Shown: positions 6,925 through 14,345, counted from the first letter of the stretch. The stretch is 17,046 nucleotides of DNA from Ga0077527 sp964531455 (GCA_964531455.1 CAZHFZ010000060.1:1-17046), one strand, 5' to 3'. Numbers and translations are program-made. Notes: generated by a model not told the origin, from the letters alone.

Positions 6925-8145
6925 GTGTCGGATCAAAGAGCATTTTCCGGAGTCAAAGTACTCGACCTCACCCGCGTATTGGCCGGGCCGTTTTGCGCTT
7001 ATCAGCTTGCATTGCTGGGCGCCGAAGTCATCAAGATCGAACCGCCGGGCAAAGGTGAAACCGTGCGCTGGCGTTCCGAGGCGGCCGACCCTTCCTATGG
7101 CCAGCAGGGACTGTCGCTGGGTTTCATGACCCAGTCGTCGAACAAACGTTTCCTGTCACTGGACCTGAACTCAGCCGAAGGCCGCGATATCTTTCTCAAA
7201 CTTGCTGCTGAATGTGATGTGGTGGTGCAGAACCTGCGCAGCGGCTCTGCAGCCAAACGCGGCATCGATTACGAGGCGGTCAAGAAGGTCAACCCGGAGG
7301 TCATCTTCATGTCGATCACCGCCTACGGAAACACCGGTCCGAAACAGAAACATCCGGCCTACGACAGCGTGATCCAGGCCTGGTCCGGTTTCATGAGCGT
7401 CACCGGAACAAAAGACAGCGGGCCGCTGAAGGCGGGCCCGCCGATCATTGATTATTCAACGGGACTGGCCGCGGCCTACGCGGTTTCGGCGGCGCTGTAT
7501 CAAAAGCAGCGCACCGGCAAAGGCCAGTACATTGACCTGTCGATGCTCGACACCAACATCATTCTGATGGCGTCGGTGGTGACTGCGCACATGAACACCG
7601 GCGCCATTCCGAAGCAGGGCGGCAACGATGCGGCCAGCCGTTCGCCGGCATCGACCACCTTCAATACCGCAGATGGCCTGATTGCCTTTGCCATCAACGA
7701 AGAACACCAGCACCAGGGTCTGCTCAAGGTGCTGGGGCTGACCGCACTGAACGATGACCCGCGCTTTGCGACAGGCGCGGCACGCCGCGACAACATCCCG
7801 GCGCTGCGCGCGCTGATGCAGGAAAAACTGATGACGCGCACCGCGGCTGAGTGGGAACCATTGTTCAATGAGGCTGGTGCCCCGGCGGGCCGTGTGCGCA
7901 CGATTCCCGAGTGCATGGCGGAAGCGCAGACTGAATCACGCGGCCTGTTCCACACTTTTCCGCCGTCAGTCACCGGTTTTGCAAAAGACCTCAAGGTGCC
8001 GCTGTCGCCATTCAATTTCGCGCATGATGGACCGCGTGCCGACACGCCGCCGCGGCCGGTGGGTGCGGACAGCGAAACGATCCTCGGCGAGCTCGGTTAC
8101 GATGCCGGAACCATCGCTGCTCTTAAGGCGAAAAAAGTGATCTGA
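6925..8145 (+). CDS. Class III (CaiB/BaiF) acyl-CoA transferase
   Basis: Family III CoA transferase, 406 residues, moving CoA between acyl-CoA and a free carboxylic acid through an aspartyl-CoA thioester. Family landmarks are VLDLTRVLAGPFC at 12-24, LGAEVIKIEPPGKGE at 31-45, SNKRFLSLDL at 72-81 and YGNTGP at 134-139. The catalytic Asp is predicted to be Asp176 (IIDYSTG), aligned by eye with Asp169 of formyl-CoA transferase. Donor and acceptor cannot be read from the sequence. GTG start with a strong GGAGGAG. It is the first gene of an operon: the SbtA-family permease begins 16 bases later. One inference is that the operon prepares an acyl-CoA that is later carboxylated using bicarbonate from the permease. 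Confidence 0.95.
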   Translation: MSDQRAFSGVKVLDLTRVLAGPFCAYQLALLGAEVIKIEPPGKGETVRWRSEAADPSYGQQGLSLGFMTQSSNKRFLSLDLNSAEGRDIFLKLAAECDVVVQNLRSGSAAKRGIDYEAVKKVNPEVIFMSITAYGNTGPKQKHPAYDSVIQAWSGFMSVTGTKDSGPLKAGPPIIDYSTGLAAAYAVSAALYQKQRTGKGQYIDLSMLDTNIILMASVVTAHMNTGAIPKQGGNDAASRSPASTTFNTADGLIAFAINEEHQHQGLLKVLGLTALNDDPRFATGAARRDNIPALRALMQEKLMTRTAAEWEPLFNEAGAPAGRVRTIPECMAEAQTESRGLFHTFPPSVTGFAKDLKVPLSPFNFAHDGPRADTPPRPVGADSETILGELGYDAGTIAALKAKKVI

Positions 8146-8161
8146 AAGGCGGTTGCAGTTT

Positions 8162-9088
8162 ATGCCGATTGATCCGCTGGTCCTGACCTTCGCGCTGGGT
8201 GTCGCAGCCAGACTGGCCCGCTCGGACCTGCGTTTTCCGGAGCCGGTTTACGAGGCGCTGTCGATCTACCTGCTGCTGGCCATCGGTCTGAAGGGCGGTG
8301 TCGAACTCTCGCATCAGCCGCTCTCCCATGTCGCGTTGCCGGCGCTGTTTGCCGTGTTCGCCGGCTTTGCCCTGCCGTTCATCCTGTTTCCGGTGCTGCG
8401 GCATGTGGTCGGCCTCGCGCGCAGCGATGCTGCCAGTGTCGCTGCGCACTACGGTTCCGTATCCGTGGTGACTTTTGCCATCGCAACAGCCTATCTGCAG
8501 CAGCGCGGCATACCGGCTGAATCGTTCATGCCGGTGCTTCTCGCGCTGATGGAAGCGCCGGGCATCATAGCCGGTGTGATACTGGCCCGTTCCGGCAGCA
8601 CAGGCGGTACGCCGGTGTTCCGGGAAGTGGCGGCGAATAAAGGGATTGTGCTGCTGGCCGGAGGCATTGTTATCGGCTGGGTTGTAGGCAGCGAGGGTTT
8701 TGCACCGCTCAAGCCGCTGTTCGGTGATCTGTTCCGCGGCCTGTTGGCCTTGTATTTGCTGGAACTGGGGCTGGTGGTCGGCGGGCGCTTTTCCGACCTG
8801 CGCCGTGCCGGTTTGAAGCTGGTGACCTTCGCCATGATCTCGCCGCTGGTGATGGGGGCAACGGGCGTCGCGCTTGGTCACTGGTTGCTCGGATTGTCCG
8901 CAGGCGGGGCGACCCTTTTTGGCGTCCTGCTGGCGAGCGCCTCTTATATTGCCGCGCCGGCCGCCATGCGCATGGCGGTTCCTGAGGCCAATCCGGCGCT
9001 GGGCATTTCAGCGGCGCTGGCCGTGACGTTTCCATTCAATGTTTTCATCAACATACCGCTGCTTGTCCTGCTGGGAGGAATGTTATGA
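8162..9088 (+). CDS. SbtA-family sodium-dependent bicarbonate permease
   Basis: Inner-membrane transporter of the SbtA family (PF05982, formerly DUF897), 308 residues from ATG 8162, where an AAGGCGG precedes; an upstream TTG at 8153 is too close to that site. About ten hydrophobic helices are evident. Family signatures include YLLLAIGLKGGVEL early on, SVAAHYGSVSVVTFA in the middle, LLALMEAPGI, a second-half LYLLELGLVVGGR, and the C-terminal SASYIAAPAAMRMAVPEANP. In cyanobacteria SbtA imports bicarbonate with sodium. Substrate transfer to this protein is an inference, but the coupled SbtB-like gene directly downstream (ATGA overlap) supports it. Confidence 0.93.
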   Translation: MPIDPLVLTFALGVAARLARSDLRFPEPVYEALSIYLLLAIGLKGGVELSHQPLSHVALPALFAVFAGFALPFILFPVLRHVVGLARSDAASVAAHYGSVSVVTFAIATAYLQQRGIPAESFMPVLLALMEAPGIIAGVILARSGSTGGTPVFREVAANKGIVLLAGGIVIGWVVGSEGFAPLKPLFGDLFRGLLALYLLELGLVVGGRFSDLRRAGLKLVTFAMISPLVMGATGVALGHWLLGLSAGGATLFGVLLASASYIAAPAAMRMAVPEANPALGISAALAVTFPFNVFINIPLLVLLGGML

Positions 9089-9405
9089 ACGTGACCACGC
9101 ATCGCCGTTGCCAGCTGACCATCATTGCTGAATATGTGCTGGAAGAAAAGCTCATTGCACTGGCCGGACAGTTGGGCGTGCACGGCTATACCGTGCACGA
9201 AGTACGCGGTGGAAGCTTCTCGGACGATGGCGAGCGCCGGCGTGAAGGCGCCGGTGATACCGACCGCACCATCGAGATCAAGATGATTTGCGAGCGTGCT
9301 GTTGCGGAAAATGTTGCCCAGCAGGTTCTGGGGCAGTTCGCAAGGAATTTTTCGGTCAGGGTGCTGCTGTCGGAGGTCGAGGTTTTCAGGCCGGGAATGT
9401 ATTAG
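9085..9405 (+). CDS. SbtB-like PII signalling protein
   Basis: Small 106-residue protein with the PII-superfamily pattern: first beta strand LTIIAEYVLEE, helix, GVHGYTVHEVRGG (31-43), a charged loop at about 41-61 in the T-loop position, then TIEIKMICERAVAENVAQQVL and SVRVLLSEVEVF. The GYTV...GG segment and its position after an SbtA gene match SbtB, which binds adenine nucleotides including cAMP and controls SbtA in cyanobacteria. It ends at GMY and lacks the Cys-containing C-terminal R-loop of the Synechocystis protein. The T-loop also lacks the GlnB uridylylation Tyr context. The ATG overlaps the permease stop as ATGA, so the two are translationally coupled. The fold is likely; nucleotide specificity is unknown. 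Confidence 0.87.
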   Translation: MNVTTHRRCQLTIIAEYVLEEKLIALAGQLGVHGYTVHEVRGGSFSDDGERRREGAGDTDRTIEIKMICERAVAENVAQQVLGQFARNFSVRVLLSEVEVFRPGMY

Positions 9406-9493
9406 TCAGGCACGGCCTGGATGTGCCGGCGCGGTAATCGCGGCAGTTGCCCACAGTGATACGGCTCTTGGTGAACAAAGTAAATACCGGCAG

Positions 9494-9528
9494 CGATTGC
9501 TGCGGAGTCCGGCGGGATTTGCGCAAAT
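9494..9528 (-). terminator. Weak hairpin and palindrome between the convergent SbtB and chalcone-isomerase-like genes
   Basis: The 135-base gap holds ATTTGCGCAAAT (9517-9528, a perfect palindrome). On the minus strand a GCAGC-AATC-GCTGC stem follows, leading into a moderately T-rich TATTTACTTTG stretch. This could terminate the minus-strand operon. A GGCAC/GTGCC stem (9409-9427) just after the SbtB stop lacks a T-run. Neither is a strong intrinsic terminator. Confidence 0.3.
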
Positions 9529-9540
9529 TTCCTGCAGCAG

Positions 9541-10194
9541 TCAATGGCGGCCAGTGAGCAGTGCGCGCTTCAGGTTATGGTCGACGGGGCTATGGCCCAG
9601 CCAGATGCGAAGCAGGGCGCGATAAAGATCACGGCCGGGTATGGGTAGTCCCACGGGCCGCCCGTTCATGACGACCTGCGAGCCCTTCTCCGGCAGGTAG
9701 TCGAGCGCAACGGTTTCCCCCTTTTTTGCGATACCCAGCGGTTGCATGGTCGCAGCCAGTGCATCGGCAGAGGCTTTTATTTTTGCAAATTCAGCGTCGC
9801 TTGAATTGTCCCGGACACCCTCATGCAGTGCCTCGATCAGTGCCTGTGCCGTGACGTCACGCAGGAAGGTAAGTGAAATTCGCCTCGTTCCAGTAACGTC
9901 CGTCACGGCCTCCGCACTGGTTGTACGCTCTGGAACGTAGAGGCCGAGGATGTACACATCAACCATGAATTTCTGCCTGAGTCCGGCTCCGTTCAGTACC
10001 AGATTGATGCCGCCGACACGGGCTTCCGGATCAATGCGAATCCCCGCAACCTCGGCACCGTGAACTGCATTGCCGGCAATGGCGGGCAGCAGAAGTATTG
10101 AGCAAGCGAGTGCGGCAATGCCCGCCCTGAACCGTGCGGCGGGTTTTGTCTGTGGTAAATCTGGATGCCCCTTCGCTGTTGATAAGCAGTTCAT
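9541..10194 (-). CDS. Exported chalcone-isomerase-like protein
   Basis: Protein of 217 residues with the bacterial chalcone-isomerase-like domain (PF16036 type). An N-terminal hydrophobic stretch at about 24-43 followed by a likely cleavage near AVHGA/E indicates export to the periplasm. Family pattern: EVAGIRIDPE, then LVLNGAGLRQKFMVDVYILGLYVPE, RRISLTFLRDVTAQALIEAL and LPIPGRDLYRALLRIWLG. The chalcone-isomerase fold includes true isomerases, non-catalytic plant relatives and fatty-acid-binding proteins; the bacterial exported group has no established activity. The ATG at 10194 overlaps the stop of the upstream membrane-protein gene as ATGA, with AGGAG 11 bases upstream, so this start is preferred over a longer frame. 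Fatty-acid or lipid binding would fit the neighbouring genes but is an inference. Confidence 0.86.
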   Translation of the reverse strand: MNCLSTAKGHPDLPQTKPAARFRAGIAALACSILLLPAIAGNAVHGAEVAGIRIDPEARVGGINLVLNGAGLRQKFMVDVYILGLYVPERTTSAEAVTDVTGTRRISLTFLRDVTAQALIEALHEGVRDNSSDAEFAKIKASADALAATMQPLGIAKKGETVALDYLPEKGSQVVMNGRPVGLPIPGRDLYRALLRIWLGHSPVDHNLKRALLTGRH

Positions 10195-11009
10195 TTTTTT
10201 GGCGACTCCTGCTTCGGTTTGAGGGATGGTGCATGGGCCAGCGCGATGCTGATCCACACTGCGACGGTGAAATAAAGGGTCAGCCACGGCACGTCCTCGC
10301 GCCAGGCGTTCCAGTGGTGAACGACAATGCAGCGTTCAATCAGCGTGCGCAGTCCTTCATCAAGCGGCAAGCTGCCGTCACCGGCCATCACATTCTGCCA
10401 ATGCGACAGATACATCGGCACGTCCACGGTGGCCATGAACACAACATAGGTGCCGGCACAGACGCTGGCGGCTTTCAGGAAGCGCGCACCTTCAGCTGTC
10501 GCATCCCGTTGCAATGACAGGAACCCGGCAAGTGCGAGCGCAGCGGACACTGTCCACAGCGAGTTCTCGATGGCGTGCAGCAGGTAATTGGAGGTAATGA
10601 CCGCACCCCACGAGAAGATCTCGGCTGCCACGATCAGCGGCATGATCAGGCGCGCTGCGAATACGGCCGGTCTGCAGCCGCCTCCTCCTTCCCGCAGCAG
10701 CAGTGTCCATTGCAGCGCAAAACACAGTTCCGCGACCGTGGCGACGGTGCGGCCGATAAAAATATAGGACAGCCAATGGTGGTGCAGGCACATCCTTTCC
10801 ACGTCGACCATGGGGAATACGGAGCGAAAGGCGCAGCCCGCGACATAACCGGCGGACAGGAGCAGCAGCCAGCGCCTGGTGGCGAGATGATCGGAAGGAT
10901 AATGTGCTGAACTGCGCGCAAGCCGCTGTGCCGACCAGATCCAGATCAGGATGTTGGCTGCGGCAGCTGCGCACAGGACCAGCCACCAGGTCAGCAGTTC
11001 GCCGTGCAT
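10191..11009 (-). CDS. Unrecognised seven-helix membrane protein
   Basis: I do not recognise a characterised family. The 272-residue protein shows seven likely transmembrane helices, at about 4-25, 44-64, 79-105, 116-138, 146-166, 177-200 and 241-260. Notable polar residues lie near helix ends: Arg62 (FRSVF), His76-His78 with Trp79 (LHHHWL), Arg87 and Glu94 in helix 3 (GRTVATVAELCF), Trp134 and Asn141, Asp196 and His203 (DVPMYLSHW), and His231-His232. Such buried Arg/Glu/His residues suggest a catalytic or ligand-binding membrane enzyme rather than a simple anchor. The ATG follows the decarboxylase stop with one base between, and its own stop overlaps the next start. Tight packing points to a shared function with the decarboxylase. 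Confidence 0.8.
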   Translation of the reverse strand: MHGELLTWWLVLCAAAAANILIWIWSAQRLARSSAHYPSDHLATRRWLLLLSAGYVAGCAFRSVFPMVDVERMCLHHHWLSYIFIGRTVATVAELCFALQWTLLLREGGGGCRPAVFAARLIMPLIVAAEIFSWGAVITSNYLLHAIENSLWTVSAALALAGFLSLQRDATAEGARFLKAASVCAGTYVVFMATVDVPMYLSHWQNVMAGDGSLPLDEGLRTLIERCIVVHHWNAWREDVPWLTLYFTVAVWISIALAHAPSLKPKQESPKK

Positions 11010-11010
11010 T

Positions 11011-11877
11011 TCAAGGCAGCCGCATCAGCGGCTCTCCGGCGCGGACAAGGGTGCCCTCACGGATACCCTCATGCAGGGTGAATCCGCGAGGCGCAAAAAC
11101 CAGGATGGTCGAGCCGTGCTGGAACCAGCCCATTTCCGCACCTTTGTTGTAGCGGGCATCGCAATCGATGACATTGGGTCCGCGGTAACGCAGGTGCAGC
11201 AGTGTATTCAGGCAATGCAAGCGCAGGCTGGCGACGAGTACTGCAGCAACCGGAACCAGCAGTACCTCATGGCCGCTGGCATCCAGCCGTGTCCTCAGCA
11301 GCGCGCGCTCATTTTTGCAGAACAACTGCTCTACCCGCCGGAGTGCAATGGGGTTGACGTTCCACGTGTCACCCGAGAAATAGGTGACCTGTTCGACGCG
11401 GCAGTCATGAGGGGCGTGAAAACGATGGTACATGGTGGATGTGATGCGCAACGTGGCATAAGCCGCATCACGGTAAGCGTGTACCAGCGCGGGATCGCCG
11501 AACAGGTCATAGAGCGTGTAAGGAAACCCCTTGGCCTGCAGCACATGGATTCCGTCCAGCCGTCCGCAGGCACCGACGATTGCGTCGCACGGGCTGGTCA
11601 GTACCGCGGGATCGGGATTCGTTGGCCGCGCACCGGGTTTGAGTTCCCGGATGAAACAGTCATGCAGGCTGGTAAAGCGTTCCTTTCGGGCCTCTTCCAG
11701 TCGCAGATCAGCGAACAGCCGCCACGTGGCAATTGACAGGTCGCGCACCAGCGGCTGCTCGATCTTGCTGAACCAGCCCATGAAACGCGTCATCAATTGC
11801 CGTGGAATCCGGTTGGTGAGCAGGAAATTAACGTCCTCCTGCTGGATGATGCGCAGCATTGCGGCACGAACCGTCAT
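11011..11877 (-). CDS. psd: Phosphatidylserine decarboxylase (proenzyme)
   Basis: Membrane-associated enzyme converting phosphatidylserine to phosphatidylethanolamine. It self-cleaves to create a pyruvoyl cofactor. The protein has 288 residues from ATG 11877 (GGAGG 12 bases upstream, rather distant). The self-processing site is the GST within FQHGST: cleavage is expected between Gly255 and Ser256, with His254 where E. coli has Leu. The proteolytic triad partners are visible as Asp98 (SPCDAIVG) and His151 (MYHRFHAP). LQAKGFPYTL, FSGDTWNVN and FCKNERA match the E. coli-type long family. It heads an operon with a seven-helix membrane protein and a chalcone-isomerase-like protein, not with pssA. 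It may therefore be a second copy acting on another phosphatidyl-amino-acid or a specialised lipid; that is an inference. Confidence 0.93.
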   Translation of the reverse strand: MTVRAAMLRIIQQEDVNFLLTNRIPRQLMTRFMGWFSKIEQPLVRDLSIATWRLFADLRLEEARKERFTSLHDCFIRELKPGARPTNPDPAVLTSPCDAIVGACGRLDGIHVLQAKGFPYTLYDLFGDPALVHAYRDAAYATLRITSTMYHRFHAPHDCRVEQVTYFSGDTWNVNPIALRRVEQLFCKNERALLRTRLDASGHEVLLVPVAAVLVASLRLHCLNTLLHLRYRGPNVIDCDARYNKGAEMGWFQHGSTILVFAPRGFTLHEGIREGTLVRAGEPLMRLP

Positions 11878-11921
11878 GGTTTTGTCATACCTCCGTAGTA
11901 CACAGCAGCAAAGGAATCCAA

Positions 11922-13571
11922 ATGGAACAAACCACAATCCTGATCGGCATGGGCGCATTGGCAGCAGCGCTTTCTCTGAAGGCGCTGATTACGCGCCTTG
12001 AACTGTCCCGGGCCAAGCACCCCTCGCTGACCGGCCATGTGCGCATGGCACGGCGGATCGCTGCGCTGATCCCTTATTACGCCTATGACGAGGAGCGGTT
12101 TTTTGACTCCGATGGCGCACCAGCGGAGGTGGTCACCGGTCGTCGCACCGGGTTCGCACGTCTGGCTGCAATTTACCGCCAGAGATTTGCACGCAGCGCG
12201 GCGATGACTGCGGAAGCTGAAAGCAAAATCTCCGACCTGCAATTCACCAGCCGCTATCGGGTGCCGTTCCAGTACAGCCGCTACCTGCGCCAGCATCTGA
12301 AGGCCGGCACTTTTCTGCAATCGTCCGACGGTGTGCTGCTGACCGACCTCGATGGCAACCGGTTCTATGACCTTGCCGGATCGTATGGCGTCAATGTCTT
12401 CGGATACGATTTCTACAAGGCGTGCATCGCAGAGGGCAACCGGCGTGCCGCTGATCTCGGGCCGGTGCTGGGGGCCTACCACCCGGCTGTAGCCGGGAAT
12501 GCCCGTCGCTTGTGCGAGATTTCCGGTCTGGATGAAGTGTCGTTCCACATGTCCGGAACCGAAGCCGTGATGCAGGCGGTGCGACTGGCACGTTTCCACA
12601 CAGGGCGCTCCCACCTTGTCCGTTTCTGTGGCGCATATCACGGCTGGTGGGAGGGCGTACAACCGGGCATCGGCAACCCGGTGACGCAGCATCAGACCTA
12701 CACCTTGCGGGACATGGATGAAGCTGCTCTGCGCGTACTCAGCCGCCGCAGCGATATTGCCTGTGTTCTGGTCAACCCGCTTCAGGCGCTGCATCCGAAC
12801 ATGAATGCGCCGTCTGACGGCTCCCTGGTTGATAGCGCGCGTAACGCGCACTTTGACCGGGAAGCTTATGCCGCCTGGCTGCGCCGTTTGCGCGAAGTCT
12901 GTACTGCGCGCGGCATCGTGCTGATATTTGACGAGGTGTTTGTCGGTTTTCGCCTTGCACCGGGTGGCGCGCAGGAATATTTCGGTGTGCGTGCCGACAT
13001 GGTGACCTACGGCAAGACCCTGGGCGGCGGTTATCCGGTCGGCGTGGTGTGCGGACGCGCGGACCTCATGCGGCGTTACCGCGAGGAGCGGCCCGCCGAC
13101 ATCTGCTTTGCGCGCGGTACGTTCAATGCGCATCCGTATGTGATGACCGCCATGCAGGTTTTTCTCGAGCAGATTGCAACCCCGGAAATCCAGAGTATCT
13201 ATACCGATCTGGATGAGCGTTGGAATGCCCGCGCGCAAGAAATGAATGCACGGCTGGAGGCCGCCGGATTGCCGGTACGGGTCGCCAATCTCTCCTCGAT
13301 CTGGACGGTTTGTTATACGCGGCCCTCCCGCTACAACTGGATGCTGCAGTATTACCTGCGTGCCGAAGGTCTTGCCCTGAGCTGGGTCGGAACCGGTCGG
13401 CTGATTTTCAGTCTCAATTATTCTGCGGAAGACTTTGCGTCGGTGTGCGTCCGGTTCGTCGCCGCAGCGCAGGCGATGGAGAGGGATGGGTGGTGGTGGT
13501 CGGACCCCGCCCTCTCCAACCGCGCAATCAAACGCGGCATCCTGCGCGAGATGATCACGCAACGTTTTTAG
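11922..13571 (+). CDS. Membrane-anchored class III PLP-dependent aminotransferase (glutamate-1-semialdehyde aminomutase-like)
   Basis: PLP enzyme of 549 residues, about 100-120 longer at the N terminus than ordinary glutamate-1-semialdehyde aminomutases. Residues 4-24 form a hydrophobic, probably membrane-inserted helix. Residues 25-115 are a basic, helical linker I do not recognise. The catalytic part starts near 130 (SSDGVLLTDLDGNRFYDLAGSYG trimmed to this region). The phosphate-binding SGTEA is at 211-215, the cofactor Asp337 is in IFDEVFVGFR, and the Schiff-base Lys365 is in YGKTLGGGYP. AAGGAA lies upstream of the ATG. The gene diverges from the decarboxylase with only 44 bases between starts, so its promoter overlaps the other gene or its leader. 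True heme synthesis is unlikely given the anchor and context; an amino-lipid substrate is possible. Confidence 0.9.
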   Translation: MEQTTILIGMGALAAALSLKALITRLELSRAKHPSLTGHVRMARRIAALIPYYAYDEERFFDSDGAPAEVVTGRRTGFARLAAIYRQRFARSAAMTAEAESKISDLQFTSRYRVPFQYSRYLRQHLKAGTFLQSSDGVLLTDLDGNRFYDLAGSYGVNVFGYDFYKACIAEGNRRAADLGPVLGAYHPAVAGNARRLCEISGLDEVSFHMSGTEAVMQAVRLARFHTGRSHLVRFCGAYHGWWEGVQPGIGNPVTQHQTYTLRDMDEAALRVLSRRSDIACVLVNPLQALHPNMNAPSDGSLVDSARNAHFDREAYAAWLRRLREVCTARGIVLIFDEVFVGFRLAPGGAQEYFGVRADMVTYGKTLGGGYPVGVVCGRADLMRRYREERPADICFARGTFNAHPYVMTAMQVFLEQIATPEIQSIYTDLDERWNARAQEMNARLEAAGLPVRVANLSSIWTVCYTRPSRYNWMLQYYLRAEGLALSWVGTGRLIFSLNYSAEDFASVCVRFVAAAQAMERDGWWWSDPALSNRAIKRGILREMITQRF

Positions 13572-14176
13572 CCGCGCTGGCTGTGGAGTGTCGGGTCGAT
13601 CAATTCGCCGCGCATCAGGGCCAGAGGCGCTTTGTGGTACAGAATCAGGTCGTGGAAGGGATCCGTCAGGATCTTGGTCATCCACACCAGGCCGGTTTGC
13701 ACGTCCCGGATGAAGAACAGGTGCACTGTGCGGAACAGCAGTCCGCCCACACCGAGAGCCAGCCACAGATTGCCGACCTGCGAAATAAACTCGGCGCTAT
13801 TTGCTGCAGGCGAAAAAATCCCCAGCAGCGTCGGGTCGACAAGCAGGGCGACCGGCGAGAGCGCCCAGATCGCGAGCAGTACGATCTTGCGTTGCAGGTT
13901 GTAGCCGACCTTGATCTCTTCCTTGTATTCGTGGGTCACCTGGTTGACGTGGTCGAAGCCCTTGGGCTCGAAGAAGAAGTGCCCGGCCTGTCGCGTAGTC
14001 ATCGCCACCAGCCAGCCGATGAGGGCTGCAGCCACCGGATAAAAGTACAGCATGGCGTAAGCGCACAGAAAGCTGGAAGCGCTGACGAAATGCAGGGACT
14101 GGTTGATCCGGCTGTGGTGGTAGTAGCGATGATCGTCCCAGCGCTGTGTTTTCAGGGCTTGCAGAAACTCTTTCAT
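13568..14176 (-). CDS. Distant Mpo1-like/DUF962-type membrane protein
   Basis: Protein of 202 residues with about four hydrophobic helices. Two motifs resemble the Mpo1 family (PF06127): YYHHSRINQSLHF (18-30, with His20, His21, Asn25, His29) and RQAGHFFFEP (62-71, with His66 and Glu70). Yeast Mpo1 is an iron-dependent dioxygenase in alpha-oxidation of 2-hydroxy fatty acids from phytosphingosine, and these His residues are the likely metal ligands. A further His76-x5-His82 follows. The protein is longer than Mpo1, with extra C-terminal helices, so a separate subfamily is possible. The start is ATG 14176 with AGGAG eight bases upstream. Its stop overlaps the aminotransferase stop by four bases on the opposite strand. 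Confidence 0.65.
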   Translation of the reverse strand: MKEFLQALKTQRWDDHRYYHHSRINQSLHFVSASSFLCAYAMLYFYPVAAALIGWLVAMTTRQAGHFFFEPKGFDHVNQVTHEYKEEIKVGYNLQRKIVLLAIWALSPVALLVDPTLLGIFSPAANSAEFISQVGNLWLALGVGGLLFRTVHLFFIRDVQTGLVWMTKILTDPFHDLILYHKAPLALMRGELIDPTLHSQRG

Positions 14177-14198
14177 CTCGCGTTCTCCTGGTCAGTGC

Positions 14199-14208
14199 GG
14201 GCATGCCC
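14199..14208. repeat. GC-rich palindrome GGGCATGCCC in the leader of the Mpo1-like gene
   Basis: A perfect 10-base palindrome whose stem can extend with one bulge through GCGGG and CCCCGC. It lies 23-32 bases upstream of the Mpo1-like start, within the 169-base divergent gap shared with the glycosyltransferase. The eight bases GGGCATGC recur at 14329-14336, just before the glycosyltransferase start. This could be a shared operator; otherwise the gap shows no convincing promoter. Confidence 0.25.
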
Positions 14209-14345
14209 CGCTAAGCACCGAACCGTACGGAGAAATTGTTACAGTCTCGCGATGATTTGGTGAAATTAGGGCTACAGCGCAAGAGCCGCAAAAATTTGCC
14301 GCGCTTTCACAATGTCGTCACTTGTGCAGGGCATGCTTACTTGCA

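Noticed and set aside
9409..9427. GGCAC/GTGCC stem after the SbtB-like stop
   Set aside because: Five base pairs and no following T-run; not supported as an intrinsic terminator.
11877..11888. Four-codon minus-strand mini-frame (Met-Thr-Lys-Pro) ending in an ATGA overlap with the psd start
   Set aside because: It would form a coupled leader peptide, but the GGAGG is only one base from its ATG, too close to use. More likely the same GGAGG serves psd itself at a long spacing.
11922..13571. Assignment of the aminotransferase as hemL
   Set aside because: The catalytic core resembles glutamate-1-semialdehyde aminomutase, but the membrane-anchored extension and lipid-gene context make a heme role unlikely, so no gene symbol was given.
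11874..13766. A 630-codon open frame on the minus strand opposite the aminotransferase
   Set aside because: It mirrors the aminotransferase codons, crosses into the next gene, shows no recognisable domain and has no ribosome site. Long antisense frames are expected opposite GC-biased genes.
13220..14263. A 347-codon + strand frame crossing the aminotransferase end and the Mpo1-like gene
   Set aside because: It is out of frame with the aminotransferase and antisense to the Mpo1-like gene, with low-complexity Arg/Gln/His-rich sequence and no family features.
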